Assembly: GCF_015472005.1 (NCBI RefSeq)
Contig: NZ_BMAQ01000006.1
Location: forward strand, 124,001 to 188,000
DNA from: Insulibacter thermoxylanivorax
GTDB taxonomy: Bacteria > Bacillota > Bacilli > Paenibacillales > DA-C8
DNA: 64,000 nucleotides
Direction: 5' to 3'
The notes beneath the pieces were generated by a model. The model saw only the letters and a list, made by a program, of their open reading frames with translations. It did not search any database and was not told the DNA's origin. Both the position numbers and the translations under genes were made by a program. Positions 37,221 to 46,100 of this stretch are shown piece by piece; position 1 is the first letter of the stretch, and the number at the start of each line of letters is the position of its first letter.

Positions 37221-39208
37221 ATGCGAAGATCGACTCCTCTATAAGCAGCGCCGGCCGCATATCTTCTTAGCCCCTGGATGTCTTGTTGTTTCACTGCAGA
37301 TGCCTCCCCGCCGCAGGTCTTACCAGCCGGCGGAGCATCGTATCCGGGCAGCGGATACGCCTGCAGGGTGGACAAGTGATATCCCAGTTCCTCCAATGCC
37401 TGCTGGATCTGCTCCTTCCCTTCCTGCATAAGCATCTGCGACAGGGGATGATCATTGTAGATGCGAAGCGATACGATGCGCTCTGTCACCTGCATATCGA
37501 TCATCATCTCTCCCAAGGCTTCTAGCTCAAGATCGAAGAACAGATGGCAGTTCGCACTGTCCAGCTCGCCGCGTTTGCCGCGGCGCGTCTGGATATGGAC
37601 CGAAGCCAGATGCTCCCCTTGTTCGTTCATTACCGGCACAAACATGGTCACATAGGTAATCGGCGAATGGCGATCCCCGCTGAGCAGCAGCTGCTGTCCC
37701 GTGATCGCCTGCGCGGCCTGTTGGATGGTCTCGCGCAGGGCCGCCGGCAGTTGTTCGATCGTCGAAGCCTGCAGCAGCAAGCTCTTGATCGTCTCCGCAG
37801 CGGGAGGCGGCGCCGCACCTGCTGCCTCCTGTGCTGCAGCTGCTTGCTCTGCTGCGGGTGCCGATATTATCGAATCCGCCGTTGGGGGATTCATGATGTT
37901 TGCTGCGCGGTCCGGCTGCTGCAGAATGAGGCGCTCCATGAGCCCATATTCATAATCAAGTCCCAGGGTCTGCAACAGCTGACGCAGCAAGGAGCCGTCC
38001 AGACGTGCTACTTCGCCGGCAGCGTAGATTCTTCCCGCGGATGCTGTTTGCGCATCAAGAGCCTGTGATGGATTGGACGGCAGTGTACGCAAGGAATCTG
38101 CCGAAGCTTTACCGGAGGATGCTCCTGCTCGAGCTGACGCAGAAGCGGGTATCAAATGCGGCGCCGCGCCTGAACCGCTGGGGCCTCCCAGCTGCACCAT
38201 CTGTGAGCCCCTGCCATTGCCAGCGGTTAAAGAAGAAGCATGGCTCGAAGCATTTCCAATGTTCGGTCGTTTTAGCGGCGGTGTATCGGCGGGAAGGGAT
38301 GCTGGGGCCGGAACTTGCTGCCCGCTTGCCGCGGATCCCGGCTGGGCCGCTTGTGTTCCCGGCATCTGTGATCCCGGAGAAGCAGTACTTGGCACCGCTG
38401 TATTTGCCGCAGCCGTCCGTCCGACCGCAGCCGTCTGCAGGGACTGCATGCCGCCGGCAGTGCCTCCCTGCATCCAGGTCGCGCCGCCTTGACCGCTGAA
38501 AGCCGCAGGCATACCGCGGGCTTGAGCGAACCATTGGGCGATGGCATCGGCCAGCCTTGTCAGGATGCCATGTGCCTGTCCAGACAGCGAGAAGACGCCC
38601 CCATGTTCGGAAGAGGAAGCGAGCAGTGAAGCAATCTCTGCTGCGATGGAGGACAGCAGCTGCGGCAGCGGTCTGCCATGGATGACCTGCGCGATGCTTA
38701 GCACCGCCTCCCGGCTCAGCGGCAGACCGCGCTGCACAGCGATGATGCTGCTCTGCATCCATCCGGCCGCATCGACATGTGCAGGCTGCTGCGACAGGAA
38801 GCTGGACAGGAGGCGTGCTTCCTTGGTCTGCAGCTGCACGCCCAGCTGCTGCGCTTGCCGCAAGAGCTCACGATGAAGCGGGGTATCGGGCAGCCCAAGC
38901 TGCTGCAGCAAACGGGTGAACAGCTCCTCCCCTGCTCCCTCGTTCATCATCACCGTGCGCAGGACCAACTGTCCATCTGTACTCCCGGCCTGCACTTGCA
39001 GCCATGCCGCTTGGCCGGCCTCCAACGGGGTCTCTAGACGCGCCCTTACGTGAACACCGTTCAATGAGATCAGCGCATCTTGACCCTCCAGCAGCTGCAA
39101 GACGACGCCGCGCACGACTTGGCCCTCTCTAAGTTCCAGCCTCCGAACATCCTGAGACTGAACCTGAAGATCGCCCAGCAGCCCGCGCATCATATGACCA
39201 ACGTGCAT
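37217..39208 (-). CDS. FliK-like protein outside the flagellar operon (YlqG-like)
   Basis: A 663-residue protein. The N-terminal region (residues 1-90) looks like a small beta domain (GQVVRGVVLQLLEGQDALIS). The middle (about 240-460) is low complexity, rich in Ala/Gly/Gln/Ser. The C-terminus (about 540-640) resembles the FliK C-terminal domain: LEALGEMMIDMQVTERIVSL, then GKEQIQQALEELGYHL. Together with the coupled FlhB-CC-like gene it forms a FliK/FlhB pair. Its function is unproven. ATG 39208 follows GGGAGGG by about 6 nt. Confidence 0.78.
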   Translation of the reverse strand: MHVGHMMRGLLGDLQVQSQDVRRLELREGQVVRGVVLQLLEGQDALISLNGVHVRARLETPLEAGQAAWLQVQAGSTDGQLVLRTVMMNEGAGEELFTRLLQQLGLPDTPLHRELLRQAQQLGVQLQTKEARLLSSFLSQQPAHVDAAGWMQSSIIAVQRGLPLSREAVLSIAQVIHGRPLPQLLSSIAAEIASLLASSSEHGGVFSLSGQAHGILTRLADAIAQWFAQARGMPAAFSGQGGATWMQGGTAGGMQSLQTAAVGRTAAANTAVPSTASPGSQMPGTQAAQPGSAASGQQVPAPASLPADTPPLKRPNIGNASSHASSLTAGNGRGSQMVQLGGPSGSGAAPHLIPASASARAGASSGKASADSLRTLPSNPSQALDAQTASAGRIYAAGEVARLDGSLLRQLLQTLGLDYEYGLMERLILQQPDRAANIMNPPTADSIISAPAAEQAAAAQEAAGAAPPPAAETIKSLLLQASTIEQLPAALRETIQQAAQAITGQQLLLSGDRHSPITYVTMFVPVMNEQGEHLASVHIQTRRGKRGELDSANCHLFFDLELEALGEMMIDMQVTERIVSLRIYNDHPLSQMLMQEGKEQIQQALEELGYHLSTLQAYPLPGYDAPPAGKTCGGEASAVKQQDIQGLRRYAAGAAYRGVDLRI

Positions 39209-39314
39209 CCTTCTTCCCTCCCTTCCGTTCTAAGCAGCGATGAACAGCGTCTGGAAAACGTGATTCGACATGCAGAATCGATCTAAGCGATAAGTCCGTG
39301 TTATTTTGTTCTTA

Positions 39315-39332
39315 TTAACCTATATCGGTTAA
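39315..39332. other. Inverted repeat upstream of the FliK-like gene
   Basis: TTAACC-N6-GGTTAA lies in the 144-bp spacer between rnhB and the FliK-like gene. It could be a regulator site or part of a weak hairpin; no T-tract follows. Confidence 0.35.
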
Positions 39333-39352
39333 ACGTATGTATACTTGAAGAG

Positions 39353-39961
39353 TTAGAACAGCAGTTGCTGCTGAGCAAGGAGATTCGTGAGGAATGAGCG
39401 GCGGTGCAGCGGACAGGGGCCATGGATCAAGATGCTCTCGCGATGCGCTTTGGTCGCATATCCCTTGTGCTTGGCGATCCCGTATTCCGGATACTGCAGA
39501 TCCCACTCCAGGCAGAGCCGATCCCGGGTCACTTTGGCGACGATCGAAGCCGCAGCGATCGACTGGCTCAGCGCATCACCGTGAATAACCGACAGCTGGC
39601 GAATTGGTGAGTCCACTTTCTCCGCATCGATCAAGAGATATTCCGGCTCGACAAGAAGCGCCTCCAGCGCCTTCCGCATCGCCAGCCGAGCCGCCTGCTT
39701 GATATTGATTCGATCGATCGTCTGCGCATCCACGCGGCCGATGCCCACGGCCACGGCCTGCTCCATGATCACGTCATAAAGCTCGTCCCGTTTCTTCGCA
39801 CTCAGCTTCTTCGAATCATCAACGCCCTGAAGCTCCAGATGCTGCGGCAGGATTACCGCCGCGGCGACCACATCCCCTAGAAGACACCCGCGCCCCGCCT
39901 CGTCGATGCCGGCGATCCGCGTATACCCCTGTTCCCAAAGCTCTTGTTCATATCGCAACAT
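39353..39961 (-). CDS. rnhB: Ribonuclease HII
   Basis: A 202-residue RNase HII with the catalytic block AGIDEAGRG (near residue 20), then DDSKKLSAKKR and ASIVAKVTRDR. It removes ribonucleotides and RNA primers from RNA:DNA hybrids. ATG 39961 is 8 nt after AGG; an in-frame GTG is one codon upstream. It lies next to rbgA, as in B. subtilis. Confidence 0.94.
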   Translation of the reverse strand: MLRYEQELWEQGYTRIAGIDEAGRGCLLGDVVAAAVILPQHLELQGVDDSKKLSAKKRDELYDVIMEQAVAVGIGRVDAQTIDRINIKQAARLAMRKALEALLVEPEYLLIDAEKVDSPIRQLSVIHGDALSQSIAAASIVAKVTRDRLCLEWDLQYPEYGIAKHKGYATKAHRESILIHGPCPLHRRSFLTNLLAQQQLLF

Positions 39962-40077
39962 CACGCGTTCCTGCCTTCCCCATGATCTGTTAATAGAGAT
40001 CTTTCAAAATTCGGTCCTGTCATTTCATTCTGTTAAGGGTATCTGCCATCTTACAATATCTACTAAGTCTAAACCCG

Positions 40078-40938
40078 TTAAGGCCTGTCCAAGCTGATCC
40101 TGCCAAGTCTGCCGCTGCGCAGATCCCGCAAGATGACCAGAGAGGCCTTCTCCAGGTCGATCGCACCGCCGCTCATCAAACAGCCTCGCCGGCGGCCGAT
40201 CGCTTCCATCAACTCCACGATCTCATGCGGATTGTCCAGGTCAACTTCCCCGTACTCCACTTGATAACGCTCCCTAAGAGCATCCGGATAGTGCTGCAGC
40301 AGCTGTTTGACGGCATAGAAGGCGACATCATCGACGTTAAGGATTTCCTCCTTAATCGCCCCCGTCGCTGCCAAGCGCAGGCCGACCTCCTGGTCTTCGA
40401 ACTTCGGCCACAGGATGCCGGGGGTATCCAGAAGTTCCATATCGTGTCCCACTTTGATCCATTGCTGTCCCTTCGTTACGCCGGGCCTGTCCCCCGTAGC
40501 GGCGGCACTCCTGCCGGCCAGCCGATTGATCAGCGTCGACTTGCCGACATTGGGGATCCCGACGATCAACGCGCGAATCGCCCGCGGGCGCATGCCTTTG
40601 CGCCGCTGCGCTTCCAGCCGGTCCTGCAGGATCTCACGGCTGAGCGCGAAGATCTGCTGCACATTCATCCCCGACGAGGCATCGACCGGCAGCGCTTGCA
40701 GCCCCTCATCGGCAAAAAAGCGGACCCACTCCTCAGTGATACCTGGATCCGCCAGATCAGCTTTATTCAACAGCACAAGACGTCTCTTTCCAGACAAGAT
40801 CTCATCGATCATCGGATTGCGGCTGGAGATCGGAATCCTCGCATCCAGAAGCTCGATGACGATATCGATCAGCTTCAGCTTCGCTTCGATCTGCCGCCGG
40901 GCCTTCGTCATATGACCCGGAAACCACTGGATCGTCAC
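40078..40938 (-). CDS. rbgA: RbgA/YlqF, 50S ribosome-assembly GTPase
   Basis: A 286-residue circularly permuted GTPase. The G4 motif NKAD comes first (residues 58-61), then G1 GIPNVGKST (127-135) and G3 DTPG (about 173). A C-terminal ANTAR-like helical domain binds rRNA. It is required for late 50S assembly in B. subtilis. The start GTG 40938 overlaps the lepB stop (GTGA). Confidence 0.95.
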   Translation of the reverse strand: MTIQWFPGHMTKARRQIEAKLKLIDIVIELLDARIPISSRNPMIDEILSGKRRLVLLNKADLADPGITEEWVRFFADEGLQALPVDASSGMNVQQIFALSREILQDRLEAQRRKGMRPRAIRALIVGIPNVGKSTLINRLAGRSAAATGDRPGVTKGQQWIKVGHDMELLDTPGILWPKFEDQEVGLRLAATGAIKEEILNVDDVAFYAVKQLLQHYPDALRERYQVEYGEVDLDNPHEIVELMEAIGRRRGCLMSGGAIDLEKASLVILRDLRSGRLGRISLDRP

Positions 40939-41513
40939 GGCAGCACCTCCACATCTCCATGGTGTATAAATTGCATGTTTTCATAAGGCCAGATAATCAT
41001 GTCCGCTCTGCCGACGATACGGCTGTACGGCACCATGCCCACACTCAGGCTTCTGCTGTCGACGCTGTTGGGCCGGTTATCTCCCATCACGAACACATGG
41101 CCGGCTGGCACGAGTGTTTCCGGGTAATCAAGATGATTGTAACCGCCGGCGGCTTGATGACTTTGGATCTCTTCCTCGATGTAATATTCCCGCAGCAGAG
41201 AGCCGTTTATGTAAACATGATCTCCTTCTACCCGAACCGTCTCCCCAGGCAAGGCAATAACCCGCTTGATATAATAATCGCCGGCTGACGTGCGGAAGAC
41301 GACCACATCCCCGCGCTTCGGCTTGGCGAACCAATACGCCCATCGATCGACGATCACATATTGGCCGTCAGAGAAGTTCGGCTTCATCGAGTCACCCTTA
41401 ACCTGTGTCGGCGTGACGACGAACCAGAGCATAAAATGCACGATAACATAAGCCGTCACGGCAGCAAGCAGCCACCGGTAGATCAGATTGGTACGAAAGT
41501 CGATCGTATTCAC
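40935..41513 (-). CDS. lepB: Type I signal peptidase
   Basis: A 192-residue S26 peptidase with one N-terminal transmembrane helix (residues 13-32), catalytic Ser42 (KGDSM) and Lys83 ([12 protein letters not shown]), and box [12 protein letters not shown]. It cleaves signal peptides of exported proteins on the outer side of the membrane. The start is GTG 41513, with a poor ribosome site. It is translationally coupled to rbgA; the lepB-rbgA pairing is common in Paenibacillus. Confidence 0.93.
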   Translation of the reverse strand: MNTIDFRTNLIYRWLLAAVTAYVIVHFMLWFVVTPTQVKGDSMKPNFSDGQYVIVDRWAYWFAKPKRGDVVVFRTSAGDYYIKRVIALPGETVRVEGDHVYINGSLLREYYIEEEIQSHQAAGGYNHLDYPETLVPAGHVFVMGDNRPNSVDSRSLSVGMVPYSRIVGRADMIIWPYENMQFIHHGDVEVLP

Positions 41514-41632
41514 CCCATCTCATCTTATCGCCCATGCAAGAGCTGCATGAGAGCCCGCAATATGATATGACCATAAGATGGAATGAATGTCAATAAGATG
41601 TCTCCAAGAAAAAATAATCTCTGTAATGAATG

Positions 41633-41661
41633 AAAAAGAGGCTTGTTGTGCTCAAGCCTCT
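41633..41661 (-). terminator. Rho-independent terminator downstream of rplS
   Basis: A 9-bp stem AGAGGCTTG / CAAGCCTCT with a 7-nt loop is followed by TTTTT on the minus strand, directly after the rplS stop. Confidence 0.88.
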
Positions 41662-41671
41662 GCTTCTGTTC

Positions 41672-42013
41672 TTATCGTTTTTCTTCGATTCTTGCAGCCT
41701 TACCGCGCAGATTACGCAGATAATAAAGTTTCGCGCGGCGAACTTTACCACGGCGAGCCACTTCAATTCTATCGATTCTCGGCGAGTGCAGCGGGAACGT
41801 ACGCTCAACGCCCACCCCGTACGAGATCTTGCGTACGGTGAAGGTTTCGCTGATGCCGCCGCCGCGACGCTTGATGACCACACCTTCGAACAACTGGATC
41901 CGTTCACGGCTGCCTTCACGAACCTTCACGTATACCTTCAAGGTATCACCAGGACGAAAAGCTGGTATATCTTGACGCAGTTGTTCGCGGGTAATCTCTT
42001 GTACGATATTCAT
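41672..42013 (-). CDS. rplS: 50S ribosomal protein L19
   Basis: A 113-residue L19 protein ([40 protein letters not shown]). It sits at the 30S-50S interface. ATG 42013 follows AAGGAGG. It has its own promoter, a leader hairpin and a terminator, so it is probably expressed as a single gene as well as by read-through from trmD. Confidence 0.97.
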   Translation of the reverse strand: MNIVQEITREQLRQDIPAFRPGDTLKVYVKVREGSRERIQLFEGVVIKRRGGGISETFTVRKISYGVGVERTFPLHSPRIDRIEVARRGKVRRAKLYYLRNLRGKAARIEEKR

Positions 42014-42075
42014 ATGACTCCCTCCTTCCACTAAGGTGTTCTTGCCGCTATGGGAGCCTTATCTCCCAATCATCG
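42014..42075 (-). ncRNA. Candidate L19 (rplS) mRNA leader
   Basis: The 5' untranslated region of rplS contains a small hairpin TGGGAG-ATAAGG-CTCCCA (42051-42068), about 35 nt before the ribosome site. Low-GC Gram-positives carry a conserved rplS leader thought to be an autoregulatory target. I cannot verify a match to the published covariance model from sequence alone. Confidence 0.45.
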
Positions 42076-42116
42076 CCTGAGCAGAGGACCACCCGACCTG
42101 TAACACAACGAGTATA

Positions 42117-42145
42117 ATAATACCACAGCGGCTGTGGAAATACAA
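42117..42145 (-). promoter_or_regulatory. rplS: Sigma-A promoter of rplS
   Basis: On the minus strand TTGTAT (42145-42140) and TATTAT (42122-42117) are spaced by 17 bp, about 105 bp before rplS. The spacer contains a palindrome CCACAG-CCG-CTGTGG, which may be an operator. Confidence 0.6.
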
Positions 42146-42182
42146 TCATTTTTCTCGGTTGCGCCGGCGAATGATCCCGGGA

Positions 42183-42950
42183 CTAGGCTTCATCCGATTC
42201 TTGCCTGCTGTCAGCGCCCCGTTCTTCCTCCCATTCCCGCAGCCATGCGCGTTCCTGTTCGCTTAACTCCCTGTTCTGAAGCAGATCAGGCCTGCGCTGC
42301 CACGTCCGCCGCAAGGACTCACGATGCCGCCACTTAGCAATCTCGCCGTGATGTCCGGATAAGAGGACATCCGGCACCGACCAGCCGCGGAACTCGGCCG
42401 GCCGTGTGTAATGCGGATGCTCGAGCAGGCCAGTGCTGAAGGAATCCGTGACTGCAGAGATCTCGTTGCCGAGGACGCCGGGCAAGAGGCGTATGACACT
42501 GTCCATGACGACCATCGCCGGCAATTCGCCGCCCGTCAGCACATAATCGCCGATCGAGAGCTCGTCGGTCACCAGATGCTGACGGATGCGCTCATCATAC
42601 CCTTCATAATGACCGCAGATGAAGATCAGATGCTCCTCCTCCGCCAGCTGCTCAGCGATGCGCTGCGTATACGGGACGCCTTGCGGGCACATGAGGATGA
42701 TGCGCGGCTTCACCGCTTGCCCTGCGATCAGATCTTCGACCGCCAGGAAGATCGGTTCCGGTTTCAGCACCATGCCTCCTCCGCCCCCGTAAGGGTAATC
42801 ATCCACCGTCCCATGTTTGTTCGTCGCGTATTCGCGGAAGTTCACAGTATTGACTTGTACGGCGCCTTTTTCAATTGCCTTGCCGATGATGCTCTGGGAT
42901 AAGAAGCCCGTGAACATCTCCGGAAACAGCGTCAGGACATCGATCCGCAC
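42183..42950 (-). CDS. trmD: TrmD, tRNA (guanine37-N1)-methyltransferase
   Basis: A 255-residue SPOUT methyltransferase with the conserved [17 protein letters not shown] (residues 52-68) and the trefoil-knot [15 protein letters not shown]. It makes m1G37 and prevents +1 frameshifts. The start is GTG 42950, one base after the rimM stop. The C-terminal tail (about 20 residues) is Glu/Arg-rich. Confidence 0.96.
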   Translation of the reverse strand: MRIDVLTLFPEMFTGFLSQSIIGKAIEKGAVQVNTVNFREYATNKHGTVDDYPYGGGGGMVLKPEPIFLAVEDLIAGQAVKPRIILMCPQGVPYTQRIAEQLAEEEHLIFICGHYEGYDERIRQHLVTDELSIGDYVLTGGELPAMVVMDSVIRLLPGVLGNEISAVTDSFSTGLLEHPHYTRPAEFRGWSVPDVLLSGHHGEIAKWRHRESLRRTWQRRPDLLQNRELSEQERAWLREWEEERGADSRQESDEA

Positions 42951-42951
42951 G

Positions 42952-43470
42952 TCAGATCAAACCTTCCATCAGATGTATCTTCACCCGTTTATTCTGCACA
43001 TCGACTTCCTTGACCACTTCATCGATATAGGGGATGAGCACGGGCTTGCCCTTCTCCCGCTGCACGACCCAGACATCGTTGGCCCCCGGCGCCAGAATCT
43101 CGCTGATCACGCCGAGTACTTCGCCATCCTCTGTGATCACTTCGCAGCCGATGATCTCGTGGTAATAGTACTCGCCCGGCGGCAGCTCGGAGAGATACTT
43201 CGAGCTGACCTTCAAGAGGCCCCCTTTGAATCGCTCAACTTCATTGATATCATCGAATTGTTCGAATTTGATCAGATAGGTTTTCTTATGAAGCTTGACC
43301 GATTCTACAGTAACAGGGATCCGTGCGTCCAATTTCTCATGTTCGATCACTAATTCGCTGCCTTGACTGAAGCGCTCCTCAGGAAAATCCGTCGTAGGCC
43401 AGATCTTAAGATGCCCTCTCAGCCCGTGGGTGTTGACGATTTTGCCGACAGTGTAGAAGGTTTCCTGCAT
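42952..43470 (-). CDS. rimM: RimM, 16S rRNA processing protein
   Basis: A 172-residue protein with an N-terminal RimM domain ([20 protein letters not shown]) and a PRC-barrel domain at the C-terminus ([20 protein letters not shown]). It assists 30S head assembly and binds S19. It is followed directly by trmD. Confidence 0.95.
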   Translation of the reverse strand: MQETFYTVGKIVNTHGLRGHLKIWPTTDFPEERFSQGSELVIEHEKLDARIPVTVESVKLHKKTYLIKFEQFDDINEVERFKGGLLKVSSKYLSELPPGEYYYHEIIGCEVITEDGEVLGVISEILAPGANDVWVVQREKGKPVLIPYIDEVVKEVDVQNKRVKIHLMEGLI

Positions 43471-43505
43471 AGCTCTCTCTCCTTATGCGGTGATCGAAAA
43501 TATAG

Positions 43506-43532
43506 AAAAAGGGCGAGGAAGGATCCCTGCCC
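43506..43532 (-). terminator. Intra-operon terminator/attenuator between khpA and rimM
   Basis: A GC-rich stem (GGGCAGGGA / TCCTCGCCC with one mismatch) is followed by TTTTTC, starting at the khpA stop codon. It probably reduces read-through into rimM-trmD. Confidence 0.65.
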
Positions 43533-43765
43533 TACGATAGAATATCGACAGCTACCCGTTTCTGCTCTTTCACTGCCGCTGATGTAACGACCGTGCGGAT
43601 CGCCTTGGCGATCCTCCCCTGTTTGCCTATCACTTTGCCGACATCGCTGGGATGAACCGAGAGTTCATACACGATCAGATGTTCCTTCTGTTTCTCTGTA
43701 ACGCGGACTTCTTCGGGATGGTCAACCAATCTCTTGGCGATGACACTGACTAATTCTTTCACCAT
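43532..43765 (-). CDS. khpA: KhpA (YlqC), KH-domain RNA-binding protein
   Basis: A 77-residue single KH domain with the GxxG-type loop VGKVIGKQGRIAKAIRTVV. KhpA pairs with KhpB/Jag and affects cell-division RNA in Firmicutes. ATG 43765 is 5 nt after GGGGGA; the longer frame adds six unlikely residues. It lies 21 bp after rpsP, as in Bacillus. Confidence 0.93.
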   Translation of the reverse strand: MVKELVSVIAKRLVDHPEEVRVTEKQKEHLIVYELSVHPSDVGKVIGKQGRIAKAIRTVVTSAAVKEQKRVAVDILS

Positions 43766-43786
43766 TATATCCCCCGAATCCAAACA

Positions 43787-44059
43787 TTATTTCTGCAGTT
43801 TGCTTTCGTGGAACTTCTTCATGATGCCGGCTTTGCTGAACAGGCTGCGAACCGTGTCCGACGGCTTTGCGCCGACCTGCAGCCACTTTAGGGCTTTCTC
43901 CTCATCGATCGTCACTGCAGCAGGATCAGTCAGCGGGTTATAAGTACCGATCTCCTCAATAAAGCGACCGTCGCGCGGAGAACGGGAATCCGTTACGACC
44001 AAGCGATAGTAAGGTCTCTTGCGAGCACCCATGCGCTTCAGACGAATGCGTGTTGCCAT
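43787..44059 (-). CDS. rpsP: 30S ribosomal protein S16
   Basis: A 90-residue S16 protein ([22 protein letters not shown]). It stabilises 30S assembly. AAGGAGGTG precedes the ATG. It is part of the ffh-rpsP-khpA operon. Confidence 0.97.
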   Translation of the reverse strand: MATRIRLKRMGARKRPYYRLVVTDSRSPRDGRFIEEIGTYNPLTDPAAVTIDEEKALKWLQVGAKPSDTVRSLFSKAGIMKKFHESKLQK

Positions 44060-44148
44060 GTTGTCTTCACCTCCTTCTCAGAATCTTGCTGTTATAAGTC
44101 ATTTGGGATAGAAAAAAATCGGTAATCATTTATTTAACGCCCGGTGTA

Positions 44149-45513
44149 TCAGCCGAACGGGAAGCGGAAGCCCTTGTTCTTGCTGAGTTTCTTCAGCGCC
44201 TTGCCCCTGCTGCCGCTCATCATGTTCGAGAATTGCTTCATCATCTTGCGCATGTCTTCGAACTGCTTGAGCAGGCGGTTCACATCCTGCAGAGTGGTTC
44301 CGCTGCCCTTGGCGATGCGCTTGCGGCGGCTGGCATTGATGATCTCAGGCCGGCGGCGCTCCTCTGGGGTCATCGACTTGATGATCGCTTCGGTGCGCGC
44401 CATCTGCTTCTCGTCGACCTTCAGGTCTTTGAGCCCTTTGGCCTTGCCGATGCCCGGCAGCATATCGAGAAGCTGATCCAGTGGTCCCAGCTTCTTGATC
44501 TGCTCCAGCTGTTCCTGGAAGTCCTCCAGCGTAAACTCCGCCCGGCGCATCTTGCGCTCGAGTTCCGCTGCCTTCTCCGCATCGATGCTGGCCTGCGCCT
44601 TCTCGATCAGCGAGAGCATATCGCCCATGCCGAGGATGCGGGAGGCCATTCGCTCTGGATGGAAAGGCTCCAGCGCATCGATCTTCTCGCCCATCGCTGC
44701 AAACTTGATCGGGCAGCCGGTGACGGCCTTGACGGAGATCGCTGCACCGCCGCGGGTATCGCCGTCCAGCTTGGTCAGCACGACGCCCGTCAGCTCCAAT
44801 TGCTCGTTGAAGCTCTGCGCCACATTCACCGCGTCCTGTCCGGTCATCGCATCGACGACGAGCAGGATCTCATCCGGCTTCACCGCATCGCGGATCTGCT
44901 TCAGCTCATCCATCAGCTCTTCATCGATATGAAGGCGTCCAGCCGTATCGATGATCACATAGTCGAGATGGTTCTCCTTGGCATGTTCAACGGCCTTCGC
45001 CGCGATCTCAACCGGGTTCGTCTCGCCAAGCGAGAACACGGGCACCTTGATCTGTTCGCCCAGGATCTGCAATTGTTTGATCGCAGCCGGGCGGTAGATA
45101 TCCGCCGCGACGAGAAGCGGCTTGTGATTCTGCTTCTGGAGCAGGCGCGCGAGCTTCCCGGAAGTCGTCGTCTTACCCGCACCCTGCAGCCCCGCCATCA
45201 TGATCACCGTGGGCGGGCGCGTCGAACGGGCCAGCTTGCTGTGGGTGCCGCCCATCAGCTCCGTTAATTCCTTATTGACGATATCGATGACGACCATACC
45301 CGGCGTGAAGCTCTTCAACACTTCCTGACCGATCGCGCGTTCTCTGACTTTATTGATAAAGTCTCTGACGACCTTGAAGTTCACGTCCGCTTCCAACAGC
45401 GCCAGACGCACTTCTCGCAGCGCTTCGTTAACATCTTCCTCCGTTACCTTGCCCTTGCCGCGCAGCTTGCTGAACACACTCTGCAGCCTGCCGGTCAACC
45501 CTTCAAACGCCAC
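44149..45513 (-). CDS. ffh: Ffh, signal recognition particle GTPase
   Basis: A 454-residue SRP54 protein with an N domain, a G domain with GLQGAGKT (residues 108-115), and a Met-rich M domain (IIKSMTPEERRRPEIINASR; MRKMMKQFSNMMSG) that binds SRP RNA and signal sequences. It delivers ribosomes to FtsY. The start is GTG 45513 behind GGAGGAG. Confidence 0.97.
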   Translation of the reverse strand: MAFEGLTGRLQSVFSKLRGKGKVTEEDVNEALREVRLALLEADVNFKVVRDFINKVRERAIGQEVLKSFTPGMVVIDIVNKELTELMGGTHSKLARSTRPPTVIMMAGLQGAGKTTTSGKLARLLQKQNHKPLLVAADIYRPAAIKQLQILGEQIKVPVFSLGETNPVEIAAKAVEHAKENHLDYVIIDTAGRLHIDEELMDELKQIRDAVKPDEILLVVDAMTGQDAVNVAQSFNEQLELTGVVLTKLDGDTRGGAAISVKAVTGCPIKFAAMGEKIDALEPFHPERMASRILGMGDMLSLIEKAQASIDAEKAAELERKMRRAEFTLEDFQEQLEQIKKLGPLDQLLDMLPGIGKAKGLKDLKVDEKQMARTEAIIKSMTPEERRRPEIINASRRKRIAKGSGTTLQDVNRLLKQFEDMRKMMKQFSNMMSGSRGKALKKLSKNKGFRFPFG

Positions 45514-45567
45514 AGGATCTCCTCCAATGCTAAGGGAAATTCCAATATCATCAACATACTGCAGCGA

Positions 45568-45936
45568 TTATGTTCGGTCTACTTCCTCCAACTGCATGAG
45601 CAGCCGTTCGATCGCTGTTCTCTGCTCATCTGACAGCTGTCTCGCGATCTCTCTCATCTCATGAATCGTCCGCTGCCTCTGTTCATGGCGGGACAGAAGA
45701 CCGAGCTTGTCCTCGTAATCCTCGAGGATCGCCTCAGTACGTTTAAGTTGATCATACACTGCTTGTCTAGACACTGCAAACTCGGCAGCGATCTCACTCA
45801 GCGAGTAATCATCATGGAAATAATATTGCATATATGTGCGCTGTCTCTCTGTGAGCAGCGAGCCGTACCAATCAAACAGGAGGTTCATGCGCGTCGTTTT
45901 GGCTAACATTTCTTGTTCGGATGCATGCTTCACCAT
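45568..45936 (-). CDS. ylxM: YlxM, putative helix-turn-helix SRP-associated protein
   Basis: A 122-residue UPF0122 protein with a sigma-70 region-4-like helix-turn-helix ([20 protein letters not shown], residues 46-65). It is the usual gene before ffh in Firmicutes and associates with the SRP pathway in streptococci. ATG 45936 is 8 nt after a GGGGG run. A strong promoter lies upstream. Confidence 0.92.
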   Translation of the reverse strand: MVKHASEQEMLAKTTRMNLLFDWYGSLLTERQRTYMQYYFHDDYSLSEIAAEFAVSRQAVYDQLKRTEAILEDYEDKLGLLSRHEQRQRTIHEMREIARQLSDEQRTAIERLLMQLEEVDRT

Positions 45937-46004
45937 GCGTCATGCCCCCTTTCCTTCAAGAGGGTGTAAAGGAACTATCCTTGACACTGATCATAACCTC
46001 TACT

Positions 46005-46033
46005 ATATTAACGAATCCATCTATGGCTGTCAA
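46005..46033 (-). promoter_or_regulatory. Sigma-A promoter of the ylxM-ffh-rpsP operon
   Basis: TTGACA (46033-46028) and TAATAT (46010-46005) with a 17-bp spacer on the minus strand, about 70 bp before ylxM. The -35 is a perfect consensus. Confidence 0.75.
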
Positions 46034-46063
46034 GCTGATTTTCTTGTCACCTCTATGAACCGC

Positions 46064-46100
46064 AAAAAAACCGATGACTCTACAGCAAGAGATTCATCGG
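46064..46100 (-). terminator. Rho-independent terminator upstream of the ylxM promoter
   Basis: A hairpin CCGATGA...TCATCGG with additional CTC/GAG pairing is followed by seven T on the minus strand. It would end transcripts coming from the small unknown genes at 46735-47560. Confidence 0.85.
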
